Shown here piece by piece: positions 55,563-57,264 of a stretch of 57,264 bases of DNA. Under the pieces are notes generated by a model. The model saw only the letters and a list, made by a program, of their open reading frames with translations. It was not told the DNA's origin and did not search any database. A program made the translations under genes and the position numbers. Within the stretch, counting starts at the first letter, position 1; the number at the start of each line of letters is the position of its first letter. This stretch comes from Patescibacteria group bacterium (GTDB taxonomy: Bacteria > Patescibacteriota > Patescibacteriia > Patescibacteriales > JAQTRU01). The stretch spans positions 1 to 57,264 of the forward strand of contig JAQUPG010000010.1 in assembly GCA_028716725.1 (NCBI GenBank), read 5' to 3'.

Positions 55563-57263
55563 TTATTTTATTTCTTCTCTCCTTTCTCTGACATACTTTG
55601 TCCAGTCTTCGGTAATTTCCACGAAAATCTTAAACGGCGCTTCAATAATAAAATCCAGGACAAAGATAAAAATGTTGATTTGGGAAAATTTTTCCGACAG
55701 CCACTGGCCGGCGGCAATAATCGGGGTATAAAAGAAATCCACCAAAAAAGTAAAAACATTCTCTTTCTCCTCAACGACAATAAACGCCTTGACCCCCCTT
55801 CTGATGCGGATGCTGAAAAAACTCACCAAAGCCAGGAAGAATAAAAAGATTATAATGCTCACCCAGGTAAAATTAATCTTATCCAGCGCCCAGACTATTA
55901 ATCCGAAAGACAGGAAAAAGGTAATAAAATAAATCAGGCCGAAAAAAGCGTTGGCTAATTTCCCTCTTTTCGCCGGCTTGCGCAAAACAAATTGCTCTTT
56001 TCTCTCCTTTTCCACGAAAGTTATCTCTTCTATTTTTTCAATTATCCTGGCCGTATTCCTTTCCGAAGGAATGCGCGTAAAGAGAACAATTAAAAATAAA
56101 AGAAGGGCCGGAAAAGAAACGTTTATGATTAAAGAAACCGGGTTGACTTTCTCGCCAAACCACTGGATAGCCGGGATTTCCAAAAGAATGACAAAGATTG
56201 ATTTTGTCAGAAAAATATAAATAATACTCCTGATAGCGGCCCGCCAAAGCCTTAGCTTTATGCTCTTGTATTCTCCGGCGCAGGCTTTTTTTATCAGGCG
56301 GGGGAAAGCTTTTATGTCGTTTTTTATTTCATCATAAACCGAGGCCGGATTCTTTTCTATAACTTCTTCCAGGACGGAAAAATATACGGAATATTGGCTG
56401 ACAATTTTATCTAATTGCTTCGCCAGCGGATGATTAAGGCCGGCGGAAATAGCCTGGCGCAAAGACCTTATGCTCTGCGAAATCTTGGCTATGTCTTCGT
56501 TGCCGGGATCTTTGACCCAGCCGGAATTAAAATATTTAAAAAGAATAAACTCAAGCATCTCCTGGTCGAATTTTAAAAAATTGCGGTGGATGCTTAAATA
56601 AATCTGGATTTCCTTGTCTTTTTCATAGGGCAAATCAGGCGGCAATTTTACTTTCTTAATTAAAATTTCATACATATTGGTTACAACCGCCTGCTTTATT
56701 TTGTCCCGGCCCAGACTTTCTTCAATTTCGCTCGCCGCCAGGGACATAAACCAATTGGTTAAATCATTAATCTCCTGAAAATCACCGGTTGCCTGCCCGA
56801 CTTTGCCGTTCTTAACATGTTCGGAAAAACCAATCCTGGCCAGACTGTAATTCCTCAGCTTCAGGTACTTTTCAATTATGCCGGCGATTTCCTTTATTTT
56901 TTCTTCGGGTATTGCGTTATTGGGCAAATAACCGGCCCTGATTAGCTCCACTAAAAGATCTTTAGCTATTTCTTCGCTGGTGGAAACCTTTATCGCCCCT
57001 TCAATGACTATCTGCCTTTTCATAATTCTTTCGACGGCGTTTTTGCGGAGCAGATTTTCTTCTTTATAATCAACCGAATTGCGGATTTTTTCATAATAAA
57101 AAGCCATCTTGGAAATCACTTCCGAGACCTTTATTTTTTGGACATTCTCACTCTCCGGCTCCGGCTCTTTTTGCTCTTTATAGATTACCTGAAATAATCT
57201 TCTTATGCTCTCGCTTAAAGTAAGGGCGCCTTCTTGCTTTTTCATTAAATATGGACTGACCAT
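55563..57263 (-). CDS. large uncharacterised membrane protein; start at window edge
   Basis: 566-aa ORF; about four TM segments in the C-terminal third. The N-terminus may extend beyond the window. Confidence 0.75.
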   Translation of the reverse strand: MVSPYLMKKQEGALTLSESIRRLFQVIYKEQKEPEPESENVQKIKVSEVISKMAFYYEKIRNSVDYKEENLLRKNAVERIMKRQIVIEGAIKVSTSEEIAKDLLVELIRAGYLPNNAIPEEKIKEIAGIIEKYLKLRNYSLARIGFSEHVKNGKVGQATGDFQEINDLTNWFMSLAASEIEESLGRDKIKQAVVTNMYEILIKKVKLPPDLPYEKDKEIQIYLSIHRNFLKFDQEMLEFILFKYFNSGWVKDPGNEDIAKISQSIRSLRQAISAGLNHPLAKQLDKIVSQYSVYFSVLEEVIEKNPASVYDEIKNDIKAFPRLIKKACAGEYKSIKLRLWRAAIRSIIYIFLTKSIFVILLEIPAIQWFGEKVNPVSLIINVSFPALLLFLIVLFTRIPSERNTARIIEKIEEITFVEKERKEQFVLRKPAKRGKLANAFFGLIYFITFFLSFGLIVWALDKINFTWVSIIIFLFFLALVSFFSIRIRRGVKAFIVVEEKENVFTFLVDFFYTPIIAAGQWLSEKFSQINIFIFVLDFIIEAPFKIFVEITEDWTKYVRERREEIK

Positions 57264-57264
57264 A

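Overview
The window looks like chromosomal DNA from a Patescibacteria/CPR (Parcubacteria-like) genome. That placement is inference from gene content, gene style and repeat style; no search was run. Most genes are on the minus strand. Core genes recognised: dnaX, corA-like, dus, cysS, gyrB, two tandem gpmI copies, eno, pgk, dtd, pilT, queH (fused to a VanZ-like domain), a MraY/WecA-type transferase, a membrane-anchored Clp/AAA+ ATPase, rpmA, pyrG, a CtpA-like S41 protease, a Sua5/YrdC protein, metG, rsmI and a tRNA-Gln(CUG). Accessory or poorly characterised content includes: an orphan VirD4/TraG-like ATPase; three clustered PEP-utilising 'swivel His' domain proteins; a bacterial CarS/DUF46-like plus CDP-alcohol phosphatidyltransferase pair; an HtrA-like protein that appears to have lost its protease catalytic residues; a lipoprotein DJ-1/PfpI; a large repeat-containing exported surface protein; and an isolated plus-strand gene (49163-49705) with a perfect sigma70-type promoter and its own terminator. 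Several dispersed palindromic repeat families are visible, including in-frame insertions in dus and eno, a 14-bp inverted repeat enclosing the cysS start codon, and an inverted REP-like pair bracketing a GIY-YIG gene interrupted by an in-frame TAG. No rRNA, CRISPR array, prophage or transposase was seen.
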